NCBI GenBank assembly: GCA_946183785.1
Contig: CAMHCS010000013.1
Coordinates: 1 to 64,000, forward strand
Reading direction: 5' to 3'
DNA length: 64,000 bases
Origin: an uncultured Selenomonadales bacterium
Lineage (GTDB): Bacteria > Bacillota > Negativicutes > Selenomonadales > Selenomonadaceae
The notes under the pieces were generated by a model. It was not told where the DNA came from and did no database searches. It worked only from the letters and a program-made list of their open reading frames with translations. The translations under genes were made by a program, and so were the position numbers. This document shows, piece after piece, positions 37,751 to 46,003 of the stretch; within the stretch, counting starts at the first letter, position 1; each line of letters opens with the position of its first letter.

Positions 37751-39139
37751 TTAATAATTAAGATAAAAATTATTGTTAATTGACACAGTAAAATATCCTC
37801 CTTCCTCATCCACCCAGAAATTGATGGAAGGTTTTCTACCAACATTTGCAAAAACATTAAATATTTGCTTAGCAATTTCATAATCAGGCGTATCGAAGCT
37901 AATGCTTAATTCTGACACTTTACCTGTACTTTCTTTCACTTCATAACGAATGCGCTCTTTTACTACATCATTCACATTTCTCTTACGTTTGTATTGATAT
38001 TCATGATGTACCACTCCTTGACTATTCGTATTCTGCTCGCCATTCTTTTCCATACCTATCCATTGTGAATGTTGAACAAAATAGTCTTTTATTTCCTCGG
38101 CAGACATTCGCTCATATAAAACATTCGTATGTGCTAATTCTCTTGCATCTGCCATATAGTCAAAAGAACATCGCTTTGCGTTCCTCGTTCGCAATGCCCA
38201 TGTATCTGGCGAAAATGCCAAACAACTCCCATCGGAAATCACGATGTCTCTCGATTGATCGTCTGGCACAAAATGCCCTGCACTGCTTTGCGCTTTTTTT
38301 ATTTCTTTATATTGGGCAATATCTTTTTGTGGGCAATGAAACGCTTGCAACACAGATGTCTCTATTCCCTTATCCACAGGCATTTTCAAAGCTACAATTC
38401 TTCCATTAGTATCAATTTTCATGTTGATTATTACAGAGTTTTCGCGGTCAATTATTGCTTTATACACTGCCCCTTCTTGTTGATCCACCATATCCCTCAT
38501 GTTCTTTAACAAGACATAACGATAATCTATTACTGCAGAGATGTCAGATATTGGCTCTAATCCAGCTATATGGTACGGAAATCCCCAAGCACGGAGATTT
38601 TCATTTATTCTCTGAATGACAACATCCGAAGGATCATCGCTTAATGGTACCAAAGTCGATGCCATTTTCTTGTCGCTCGACGCAAACATATTCGAGTAAT
38701 TCATGATCTCCGGCTGAAATTCCTTTGCGGCACTGGACAAGAAGAAGAACAGCACACCAAACACAACGGACGCGACGCGCTTTTCCTTCTTTTTCCGCCC
38801 CATCCACCAATGCGAAAGACAGAGACAGCCCAAAATCATGCTTCCATGCTGGAGGACGCCCATCGCCACTTCGGGCTTCCATTGCAACAGCAAAAAACAA
38901 AGAATCAAAAACGCCGCAACCCCGCCGCCAAGAACGCCGAACCAAAAGGCTTGCGAACGCGCCGGTTTCTCCTCCGGCAATTTTTCTTCCGGCGTTTTTA
39001 TCTCTCCTTGCTTCATTTCCGGCGGAGTTTCCACGACAGTTTCCTGTTTCGCCTCCGTGTCCTCGATTTTCGTTCCGCACTTCGGACAGAACAAAATATC
39101 GTCCGTCAATTCTTGGTTGCAGTTGCGGCAAGTTTTCAT
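37751..39139 (-). CDS. Zinc-ribbon membrane protein of unknown function
   Basis: This 462-residue protein starts with a zinc ribbon (CRNCNQELTDDILFCPKCGT), then an acidic/proline linker, then two to three membrane helices (FWFGVLGGGVAAFLILCFLL; VASVVFGVLFFFLSSAA), and a long soluble domain of about 300 residues likely outside the membrane. The soluble part has no motif I recognise. The gene is AT-richer towards its 3' end. It is the most downstream of three minus-strand genes, all membrane-linked and two with the same type of N-terminal ribbon, suggesting a common accessory module. Confidence 0.75.
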   Translation of the reverse strand: MKTCRNCNQELTDDILFCPKCGTKIEDTEAKQETVVETPPEMKQGEIKTPEEKLPEEKPARSQAFWFGVLGGGVAAFLILCFLLLQWKPEVAMGVLQHGSMILGCLCLSHWWMGRKKKEKRVASVVFGVLFFFLSSAAKEFQPEIMNYSNMFASSDKKMASTLVPLSDDPSDVVIQRINENLRAWGFPYHIAGLEPISDISAVIDYRYVLLKNMRDMVDQQEGAVYKAIIDRENSVIINMKIDTNGRIVALKMPVDKGIETSVLQAFHCPQKDIAQYKEIKKAQSSAGHFVPDDQSRDIVISDGSCLAFSPDTWALRTRNAKRCSFDYMADARELAHTNVLYERMSAEEIKDYFVQHSQWIGMEKNGEQNTNSQGVVHHEYQYKRKRNVNDVVKERIRYEVKESTGKVSELSISFDTPDYEIAKQIFNVFANVGRKPSINFWVDEEGGYFTVSINNNFYLNY

Positions 39140-39276
39140 ATTTTCTCCCTCATTTCTTCATTCAATAAATGGTTTGTCTTTATTCATCCAGTCGGCGCGC
39201 ACTGATATAATCCACGACGCCATTTTTGACAGAAAAGCGAATCAGGCAGGGCTGTCCTTTCGGCGAGGAATGATAT

Positions 39277-39948
39277 TCATGGAATCGCAAGACCTTCCGC
39301 GAAAAGCGCCCCGACGGACTTTACGAAAAGGTCAGCCGCATAGTCTTCCAGCGATTGGTCATCCGTTTTGCTGAAGCGCAACATGGAAAGAGGAAGCCCC
39401 ATCGCGTTGCAAGCGAGCTTCTCCACACGCGTATTGTTGTTGTTCGTCAAAATGCGCACCTTCATGTCCGAGCCGCCAATATCTATGTGCGCAAGCATCT
39501 CTTTTCGATTTTCCGCGCTGATCACATAATCCCACGGATCAATGATCTCGCAAATTTGCGATGCCAGCGTGGAAACCGAGCGGACGACCTCTCTGTTATC
39601 ATTAGGATACATGATGCAAATAGTCGAAATCTTTCCCGTGATGGAATCTTTTTCAAACCAAAGCATCACATCGTCTTGATTCCACCAAGACAGCCCGATC
39701 AATGGGACATCGACCTGCTTAGTAAAGACCAAGGAATCTTTGCGAATCTTTGAATTTTTGTCATGGCGGATATAATCGTTTATATCCGTCAACGCCTGCT
39801 CCACCGTGACTTTCCGCCCCAAGTAGTCCGACTGGAACCAAGCGCGGGTGAATGCGCAGCCGCCGAGAAGCACCGCACAAAGACAAATCAGCATCCCTGC
39901 CATCAACGCGCGGACGGCGTGCCTGCATGACGTCTTACGCCGCTTCAT
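39277..39948 (-). CDS. Putative lipoprotein of unknown function
   Basis: This 223-residue protein has a basic start, a hydrophobic stretch and a lipobox ending VLLGGC (Cys about residue 32), so it is probably lipid-anchored on the outer face of the membrane. No known domain is visible. GGGGGAG precedes ATG 39948. Just past the stop codon, another frame reads RFHEYHSSPKGQPCLIRF and continues to ARRLDE before its stop (39178). This could be a lost C-terminus after a frameshift or a gene fragment. It lies between the two zinc-ribbon membrane genes. Confidence 0.7.
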   Translation of the reverse strand: MKRRKTSCRHAVRALMAGMLICLCAVLLGGCAFTRAWFQSDYLGRKVTVEQALTDINDYIRHDKNSKIRKDSLVFTKQVDVPLIGLSWWNQDDVMLWFEKDSITGKISTICIMYPNDNREVVRSVSTLASQICEIIDPWDYVISAENRKEMLAHIDIGGSDMKVRILTNNNNTRVEKLACNAMGLPLSMLRFSKTDDQSLEDYAADLFVKSVGALFAEGLAIP

Positions 39949-39968
39949 AGCCACTCCCCCTTTGCCTG

Positions 39969-40691
39969 TCATCCCAGCGGATCAGGCCCATATTGATTCG
40001 GTCCCCGGTCTCCGGGCGCAAACATCAGATACAGGATGATCCCAGTCCATGCAAGCAGAATTGCTATAAACACCAGCAATAGCACATCGTGGTTTCCATA
40101 GGTAGCTTTTCCTATGAGGTCAAAAAAATCCATGTTATGTCTTACTTGCATCTGTGCTTGGGCAAACCCGATAAAGAGATTGATTTTGGCAAGAAGCGGC
40201 CCGCGTCCTAAATCTTTCAGACGACGCACGTCCAAATTGTACTCAAAGATCAGGACGACACAGGTAATGACAAAGAAAACCCCATTCCCGGTTGTTGTCA
40301 GATTCCCTGAAACATCGGAAAACATATCAAAAATCAACATGTTGATAAGCCCGGAAACAAAAAGCACGCAAAAATCCCGTTTGAAATATCGCCAGCGATT
40401 GAGACGGCTGCCGTTCTGCCCGTTCAGGAAATGCTCAACAAAACCTTCATCGGGAACGTAACGCCCTTGATTATTTAGAGCTGCCGCGTCATTGCTTGTC
40501 GCGCTGGCACTTGCTTCCGCATTGACGGCATCGGCGTTGTTCCCCGTTTGGGCGGGCGACGTGCCTGCATTGGAAAACGGAGCCGCGGATACTGACTCAT
40601 CCTGAATTTGCAGTTTCGGCGTTCCGCATTTGCCGCAAAAATTTTGGTCGTCTCCCAGCGGCGTCCCACATTTATGACAAAACTGGCTCAT
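39969..40691 (-). CDS. DUF805 family membrane protein with N-terminal zinc ribbon
   Basis: This 240-residue protein opens with a zinc ribbon (CHKCGTPLGDDQNFCGKCGT), continues through a Ser/Ala-rich linker, and has a DUF805-type membrane domain: RLNRWRYFKRDF, several hydrophobic helices, the DVRRLKDLGRGPL loop and the C-terminal PGDRGPNQYGPDPLG signature. The function of DUF805 is unknown. It is probably first in a three-gene unit with the lipoprotein and the other ribbon protein. Confidence 0.85.
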   Translation of the reverse strand: MSQFCHKCGTPLGDDQNFCGKCGTPKLQIQDESVSAAPFSNAGTSPAQTGNNADAVNAEASASATSNDAAALNNQGRYVPDEGFVEHFLNGQNGSRLNRWRYFKRDFCVLFVSGLINMLIFDMFSDVSGNLTTTGNGVFFVITCVVLIFEYNLDVRRLKDLGRGPLLAKINLFIGFAQAQMQVRHNMDFFDLIGKATYGNHDVLLLVFIAILLAWTGIILYLMFAPGDRGPNQYGPDPLG

Positions 40692-41035
40692 AACCCCTCT
40701 CTTTCTCCGCTTTTAGGCGGTATAAGAATATTTTTCAACGGCACACAAAAAAGCTCCCCCTCGCGCAATAAAGCACGTCACGGGATTATTCCTCCCGCAA
40801 CCGTTCGCGCAAAAGAGAGCCTTCGTTCTATATACAATTCATGGTGGGCTACGACAATGTCCACTGGCGCGAAGCGCCTGCCCCCCCCCCCGAGACAGTA
40901 AGGAGCGCAAAACGACTTTGCCGTAACGCTTTCGTCATAGTGATTGCCTCCTCCTATTTTGTTTCTTCGAAATTATATGAAAACAGTTCGACATGGAAAC
41001 AAAAATTCCTGCCATTCTCGTAAATTTCAATGTGA
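40692..41035. other. Gene-free stretch with an 11-base C tract
   Basis: I can support no gene here. An uninterrupted run of 11 C lies at 40881-40891. Together with the DUF4143 remnant that follows, this looks like a decayed insertion point between the zinc-ribbon block and RNase J. Confidence 0.5.
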
Positions 41036-41299
41036 TTATCGGAAGTTACCTTCCCTGGTTCGGAAATGGTGCACGCGCAAATCTCGGATACAGAGCGTTT
41101 CAAAGAACAGGCCGCATGTCTCCAAGTCGTTCAGGAGATCGCCGGGGCCAACACCCAGAGCGGCAGTCGCAATAGACGGATCGACAAAATACCACGTGTC
41201 CGATGTGCGAATTGCAAAACCATCGATATGGCAAAAAAACAACCGTCGATTTGGCAAAATTTTTGACCATACTTTTGGATCTATAAAAAATCTCCACAT
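41036..41299 (-). pseudogene. Remnant of a DUF4143 (AAA ATPase) protein
   Basis: The minus-strand frame contains IRTSDTWYFVDPSIATAALG and LLNDLETCGLFFETLCIRDL, the hallmark of the C-terminal DUF4143 part of AAA+ ATPases often found on islands. It stops shortly after, at 41036, and has no ATPase domain upstream. Only about 60 residues are recognisable, so it is a gene fragment. It is followed in transcription order by the 11-C tract region. Confidence 0.65.
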
Positions 41300-41332
41300 T
41301 CCTTAGTGTTTCAAAGGAAGTGGAGATTTTTT
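41285..41332 (-). terminator. Intrinsic terminator after RNase J
   Basis: AAATCTCCACTTCC and GGAATGTGGAGATTTTTT pair on the minus strand directly past the stop codon. Confidence 0.85.
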
Positions 41333-42996
41333 CAGATTTCCATAATGATAGGCAGGATCATCGGACGGCGTCGGGTCTTGTCAAACAGATACCGCCCGAG
41401 AGCGTCGCGAATGTTGGACTTCATCGCGCCCCACTCAAGCACACCCTCGTCACGGCAACGGTCCAGCGCCTGCTCGACGCGCTCCCGCGCCTCATCCATC
41501 AGTTCCTCGGACTCTCGCACGTAGACGAATCCGCGGGACACGATATCCGGGCCTGAGACGACCTCTCCGGTCTCTTTGTTCATCGTCAGCACGACAATCA
41601 ATATACCGTCCTGCGAAAGCTGCCGGCGGTCGCGCAGCACGATGTTTCCGACGTCGCCGACGCCGAGTCCGTCCACAAGCACGCGGCCTGCCGTGACCTT
41701 CCCGACCACCGCTCCCGTATCACGGGTAAACTCAAGCACCTGCCCGTTTTCGCTGATGAAAATATTCTCCTTCGGCATTCCGAGTTCCTGCGCGAGCTTC
41801 GCGTGCCTGATCAGGTGGCGGTACTCGCCGTGCACCGGGATAAAGAACTTCGGACGCACGAGGTTGTGCATCAGTTTGATTTCTTCCTGGCTCGCATGGC
41901 CGGAAACGTGGATTCCTTCGCCGCGTCCATAGATGACGTTCGCGCCGAGTTTCAACAGATGGTCGATGGTCTTCGACACCAGCTTCTCGTTGCCGGGAAT
42001 CGGCGTCGCTGAAATGATGATCGTGTCGCCTGGCACGATGGTCACCTTGCGGTGCTCTCCTACGGCCATGCGCGTCAGTGCCGACATCGGCTCGCCCTGG
42101 CTGCCGGTGGTGATGACGACGATCTGGTTTGCCGAATAGAAATTGATTTCGTCGATGTCAATGATCGTCCCCTCCGGCGCACTGATATAACCGAGCTCCA
42201 GAGAGATAGATACCACGTTCACCATGCTGCGGCCAAGCACGGCGACCTTTCGCTTGTAACGCACCGCAGTATCGATGACCTGTTGGATGCGATGGACGTT
42301 CGACGAGAACGTCGCGACGATGATGCGCTGCTTCGCGTTGTGGAACGCCTTGTCAAAGGCTGCGCCCACTGTACGCTCGCTGGGCGTGTGGCCCTCGCGT
42401 TCCGCGTTCGTGCTGTCCGCTAAGAGCAGCAACACGCCCCGATTCCCGAGATCGGAAAAACGGCGAAAATCCGTCATCTCCCCGTCGATCGGCGTATAGT
42501 CGAGCTTGTAGTCGCCGGTATGGACGACCATGCCCACCGGCGTGCGGATGGAAAGCCCCACCGCGTCCGGTATGCTGTGATTGACGCGGATAAAGCCAAC
42601 GCTAAAGCAGCCGATATTGATTACATCCCCCGGCGCGACGGGCTTCAGTTTCTCACAGCTCACGCCGTGCTCCTTCAGCCGTCCCGTCAAAATGCCCAGC
42701 GTCAACCGCGTACCGTAAACCGGCACGTCAATCTGCTTCAGCAAGTACGGAAGCGCACCAATATGGTCCTCATGCCCGTGCGTGAGAACAATGGCCTTGA
42801 TCTTTTCGCGATTCTCCAACAGATACGTGATATCGGGAATCACGAGATCAATGCCCAGCATGTCGTCCTCGGGGAACATCAGCCCTGCGTCAATCAGCAG
42901 GATCTCATCGTCCACGCGGAAAACCGTCATATTTTTGCCGATCTCCCCCAAGCCGCCCAGAGGAATGACCTGCAACTTTTGTTGTCCCTTCGACAA
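41332..42996 (-). CDS. rnj: Ribonuclease J
   Basis: RNase J is an endo- and 5'-3' exoribonuclease of the metallo-beta-lactamase/beta-CASP family that drives mRNA decay and rRNA maturation. The 554-residue protein has the zinc motif HGHEDHIGALPYLL, IRVNHSIPDAVG, VHTGDYKLD and the beta-CASP motif GRGEGIHVSGHASQEEIKLM. The start is probably TTG 42996, spaced 7 bases from GGAGGTG, giving MSKGQQKLQVIPLGGLGEIG; an upstream ATG frame lacks a ribosome site. It is monocistronic. Confidence 0.95.
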   Translation of the reverse strand: MSKGQQKLQVIPLGGLGEIGKNMTVFRVDDEILLIDAGLMFPEDDMLGIDLVIPDITYLLENREKIKAIVLTHGHEDHIGALPYLLKQIDVPVYGTRLTLGILTGRLKEHGVSCEKLKPVAPGDVINIGCFSVGFIRVNHSIPDAVGLSIRTPVGMVVHTGDYKLDYTPIDGEMTDFRRFSDLGNRGVLLLLADSTNAEREGHTPSERTVGAAFDKAFHNAKQRIIVATFSSNVHRIQQVIDTAVRYKRKVAVLGRSMVNVVSISLELGYISAPEGTIIDIDEINFYSANQIVVITTGSQGEPMSALTRMAVGEHRKVTIVPGDTIIISATPIPGNEKLVSKTIDHLLKLGANVIYGRGEGIHVSGHASQEEIKLMHNLVRPKFFIPVHGEYRHLIRHAKLAQELGMPKENIFISENGQVLEFTRDTGAVVGKVTAGRVLVDGLGVGDVGNIVLRDRRQLSQDGILIVVLTMNKETGEVVSGPDIVSRGFVYVRESEELMDEARERVEQALDRCRDEGVLEWGAMKSNIRDALGRYLFDKTRRRPMILPIIMEI

Positions 42997-43110
42997 AAAA
43001 ACAACACCTCCATTTTTATTTGAATGTAAAGGGAATGAATGGAATCCGAACCGTTCAATGTCCAAGCATAACCGAAAAGAATTGACCGATCTGTTTTCGT
43101 TAAAGGATAT

Positions 43111-43170
43111 TATAACGCCTAATTCAAATTTTGTCGACAGACAAAATCACCTCAGCAGCGTTTCGACGAG
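43111..43170. repeat. Intergenic element, copy B (palindrome at 43128-43147)
   Basis: It matches bases 1-62: same TATAACGCCT start, same perfect palindrome ATTTTGTC-GACA-GACAAAAT, and a similar CAGCGTTTCG stretch after it. It lies between the divergent RNase J and aminotransferase genes. A GGCGATTTTTCGCC hairpin follows at about 43170-43183. Confidence 0.6.
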
Positions 43171-43223
43171 GCGATTTTTCGCCGAGTCATAACGCCAAGA
43201 GTCTTTATTTGTCAAAGAAAGAA

Positions 43224-43252
43224 TTGAACTTAGCTAAAAATTCTTCTATAAT
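43224..43252 (+). promoter_or_regulatory. Promoter for the aminotransferase IV homologue
   Basis: TTGAAC (43224-43229) and TATAAT (43247-43252) with 17 bases between, about 30 bases before the TTG start. Confidence 0.7.
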
Positions 43253-43283
43253 AAAAGAGTTTACGAAGAGGAGGTCTTGCACA

Positions 43284-44153
43284 TTGAAAGAACTTGCTTA
43301 CTACGACGGCGCTTTTCTGCCGCTGGACACCTACGCCGTCCATTTGGAGGATCGCGGTTTTCAGTTCGGCGACGGCGTGTTTGAAACAATCCGCGTCTAC
43401 GGCGGCAAATGCTTCGCGTTGGAAGAACACCTGGAGCGTTACCGCCGCTCGATGCGAGAGTTATCAATCCCAATTACCGATTCCGACGCGGAATTGGTCG
43501 GAGTTTTCTACGAGCTGATCGAGAAGACAGAGATTGCGGACGGAATCATTTACTTCCAGCTCACCCGCGGCACCTCTCCCCGCTCCTATCTGCCGCCGAA
43601 AATCAATCTGCCTCACCTCGGCGTCGTCATTCGCGACGTACCGGTTCACACGGACTGGCAGGAAGAGGGAATCCGTGCCGCACTCGTCGAGGATATCCGC
43701 TGGCTGCGCTGCGATATCGCCTCGCTGAACCTCCTCGGCAGTGTCCTTGCCGCCGAAGAGGCGCGGAAAAAGAACGCAAAGAAGGCGCTGCTCTTCCGCA
43801 AGGAAAAAAACACCGTCACCGAAGGCGAAGACGCGAATTTCTTCGTCGTCAAGGACGAGGTGCTCTGGACGCACCCGGCGAACGAAATGATCCTGAACGG
43901 AGTCACACGCACGATTGTCAAGGAAAAACTCGCCCCGGCTCTCGGCCTCACCGTCGTCGAAAAGACGCTGACGCCCGACTTCGTCAAGGGCGCGGAGGAA
44001 GCCTTCTTCACCAACACCGCCGACGAGATCGTCCCGGTCACTATGATCGACCACGACGCGATCGCCGACGGCGCGCCCGGCGAAATAACGCAAAAACTCC
44101 TCGACGCGTATAGAAAACACGTCAAAGAGGAACTCGAGAAGCCGGCCGAATGA
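43284..44153 (+). CDS. Fold-type IV aminotransferase homologue lacking the PLP lysine
   Basis: This 289-residue protein is closely patterned on D-amino-acid transaminase and branched-chain aminotransferase (EDRGFQFGDGVFETIRVYGG; VTEGEDANFFVVKD; THPANEMILNGVTR). In that family the PLP Schiff-base lysine lies in DIKSLNLLGN. Here the codons read Asp144-Ile145-Ala146 (GAT ATC GCC), and the following Asn of LLGN is Ser. Without the lysine, normal transamination is not expected, yet the frame is open and promoter, TTG start (9 bases after GAGGAGG) and terminator look functional. It may have another role or use another residue. Confidence 0.85.
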   Translation: MKELAYYDGAFLPLDTYAVHLEDRGFQFGDGVFETIRVYGGKCFALEEHLERYRRSMRELSIPITDSDAELVGVFYELIEKTEIADGIIYFQLTRGTSPRSYLPPKINLPHLGVVIRDVPVHTDWQEEGIRAALVEDIRWLRCDIASLNLLGSVLAAEEARKKNAKKALLFRKEKNTVTEGEDANFFVVKDEVLWTHPANEMILNGVTRTIVKEKLAPALGLTVVEKTLTPDFVKGAEEAFFTNTADEIVPVTMIDHDAIADGAPGEITQKLLDAYRKHVKEELEKPAE

Positions 44154-44156
44154 GAT

Positions 44157-44206
44157 AAAAAAGCGCAGGCAAAAGGCGAGATAATTCGCCAAAGCCTGCG
44201 CTTTTT
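44157..44206 (+). terminator. Intrinsic terminator after the aminotransferase homologue
   Basis: AAAAAGCGCAGGC and GCCTGCGCTTTTT enclose a smaller GGCGA/TCGCC hairpin; T run on the plus strand. Confidence 0.85.
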
Positions 44207-44234
44207 GCATCCAATGATAAGTATGCGATTTTTA

Positions 44235-44396
44235 AGGAAGCACTGATTAAGTCAAGTCGTGGCCCTGTCGAGGGGTTTTTTCGTCAGGCAAGGAAAAGTG
44301 CTCGAAGTCGTAGCAGAGCTACGTCGAGAGCACTTTGACGCAGCATGACGGAAAAAGACCCGTCAGGGGCGCGGCGGGACTTATTCAGTGCTTCCT
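44235..44396. repeat. 162-bp hairpin element, copy 3
   Basis: Ends AGGAAGC and GCTTCCT are flanked by TA on both sides (44233-44234; 44397-44398). The stop codon of response regulator 1 spans the right junction, but the same stop forms with or without the element. The sequence is nearly identical to copies 1 and 4. Confidence 0.92.
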
Positions 44397-44935
44397 TAAT
44401 AAGCGTCCAGGTTTTTGAGCAATTCCTCAATGTCCAGACTCAATGTGTCGAGGCTTTCCTCCTGCCAGTTTTCCCAAATGGCCTTTGAGACGCGGTTGAC
44501 CAGCTCTTCGGGCGCAAAAGGTTTGCGGATATAATCCTCCACCTTGTATTGACTGGCTTTGATTATAGAATCGCGATCGGCGGAAGCTGTCAGCATGATG
44601 ACCGGAATGCCTTCCAACATTTCACGTATAATGGAGAGCGTCTTGAACCCACTCCACCCAGGCATCGTCACGTCAAGCAGTATCAGATGCACTTTGTTGT
44701 GAAGCAATGCCTCTACGCCATCCATACCCGAGGACGCCGTCAAGACATCGTATGGAAAATTGTCTTTCAAAATCATCGTCGTCTTCTGACGGGTGAACTC
44801 ATCGTCGTCAATAATCAGAATGGTAATTCCGTTCTTACCGCGCGTCATGTTTTTATTCTGCCCTCCTTCTACACAGGGCGTTCGGTCCACATGGCGCAAG
44901 GCGCCGCAGTAGTCTTCGAAAACAGCGCTTCGCAT
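44396..44935 (-). CDS. Response regulator (receiver domain), paralogue 1
   Basis: This 179-residue protein has a receiver domain (about 47-165) with the acidic pair in LIIDDDEF, the phosphoacceptor Asp in ILLDVTMPGWSG, Thr in VIMLTASAD and Lys in YIRKPFAPEEL. About 40 unusual residues precede the domain, and a short helix DIEELLKNLDAY ends the protein; there is no output domain. AAGGAGG lies 8 bases before ATG 44935. A paralogue is encoded next to it in the same orientation, including a similar upstream sequence, so the pair is a tandem duplication. No histidine kinase is nearby. Confidence 0.9.
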   Translation of the reverse strand: MRSAVFEDYCGALRHVDRTPCVEGGQNKNMTRGKNGITILIIDDDEFTRQKTTMILKDNFPYDVLTASSGMDGVEALLHNKVHLILLDVTMPGWSGFKTLSIIREMLEGIPVIMLTASADRDSIIKASQYKVEDYIRKPFAPEELVNRVSKAIWENWQEESLDTLSLDIEELLKNLDAY

Positions 44936-45035
44936 AATACTTTCCTCCTTACTTTTATACATACGACGACTTTTGTCCCGATTATATCATCAAAAAGTTC
45001 GGATTGCAAGCAATTCGTGTGAACGACATTTTAAA

Positions 45036-45067
45036 GGCGTGAACGACATAATAATATCGTTCACGCC
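45036..45067 (-). terminator. Hairpin after response regulator 2
   Basis: GGCGTGAACGA and TCGTTCACGCC pair on the minus strand, followed by TTTAAAA. A further GTCGTTCACAC copy lies next to it, so the repeated GTGAACGAC word may matter beyond termination. Confidence 0.55.
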
Positions 45068-45158
45068 CATAATCTTGAAAAATGAAAATCGATCGTTCTC
45101 TGGAAAAAGTGCCAAGAAGCGATTATTTTTGCGATATGCAAAACGCCGAACGGCAGTC

Positions 45159-45719
45159 TTACATTTCAGAAATGGTATCTTCCGTCCAGGGTTCTGAGCC
45201 ATTCCTCAATATCCAGGACAGCGTTTCGAAGCCCTCATCCGGCCAATGCTCCCATACGACCTTTGCGACGCGGCTGACCAGTTCTTCAGGCAGAAAGGGC
45301 TTGCGGATATAATCCTCCACTTTGTATCGGCTTGCTCTGATTATAGAATCGCGGTCAGCGGCGGCCGTCAGCATGATGACCGGAATATTTCTCAGCAACA
45401 CTTTTTCGCGTATGACGGAGAGCGTCTTGAACCCGCTCCACCCCGGCATCGTCACATCGAGCAGTATCAGATGCACGTTGTTTCGAATCAGTGAATCTAC
45501 TCCATCCATACCTGAAGGAGACGTCAAGACTTCGTATGGAAAATTATCTTCCAAAATCATCTTTGCCTTCTGACGCGTGAACTCATCGTCGTCAATGATA
45601 AGGACGGTGATGCCATGCTTACCGGACGTCATGCTTTCATTCCGTTCTTCTTCCGTGCCGGACGGTTGACTCATGTGGCGCAATGCGCCGTGGTAGTCTT
45701 CAAGAACATCGCTCCGCAT
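45159..45719 (-). CDS. Response regulator (receiver domain), paralogue 2 with shifted C-terminus
   Basis: This 186-residue protein is like paralogue 1 throughout the N-terminal extension (MRSDVLEDYHGALRHM) and the receiver domain (LIIDDDEF; LILLDVTMPGWSGF; YIRKPFLPEEL). Near 45214-45221 one base appears missing relative to paralogue 1. As a result the last 21 residues (WILRNGSEPW and onward) are out of frame, whereas the alternative frame reads LDIEEWLRTLDGRYHF and matches the paralogue's end helix. The receiver domain itself is intact. Confidence 0.85.
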   Translation of the reverse strand: MRSDVLEDYHGALRHMSQPSGTEEERNESMTSGKHGITVLIIDDDEFTRQKAKMILEDNFPYEVLTSPSGMDGVDSLIRNNVHLILLDVTMPGWSGFKTLSVIREKVLLRNIPVIMLTAAADRDSIIRASRYKVEDYIRKPFLPEELVSRVAKVVWEHWPDEGFETLSWILRNGSEPWTEDTISEM

Positions 45720-45867
45720 AGTATATTTCCCCTTTTAAATCGACTTTTTGGATAATTATATCATTAGACTATTCGGATTGCAAGAAAATTGACGCAAACG
45801 AATATCATTCGTTCACAGGAATAACATTTCAAATCTCAGAAGAAACGATGCACAATTCATTTTCCCT

Positions 45868-45896
45868 TTGACAACGGCGGCGCGTTTTCCTATACT
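45868..45896 (+). promoter_or_regulatory. Promoter for the carboxyltransferase gene
   Basis: TTGACA (45868-45873) and TATACT (45891-45896), 17-base spacer; near-consensus. Confidence 0.75.
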
Positions 45897-46003
45897 ATAG
45901 GCATACCCAAACACAAAAATGCCTGCGGGAATGACGCACGGCTTTTGCCCTGCCGCCTTTTCCTTCCGCAAGCTGATTTCACAACGGAAAAGGAGAGAGA
46001 TTC

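Noticed and set aside
40881..40891. Phase-variable gene controlled by the C11 tract
   Set aside because: No credible coding sequence runs through the tract on either strand and no promoter is spaced around it.
44235..44396. Element copy 3 truncating response regulator 1
   Set aside because: The stop codon forms at the TA junction with or without the element, so the protein end is unchanged.
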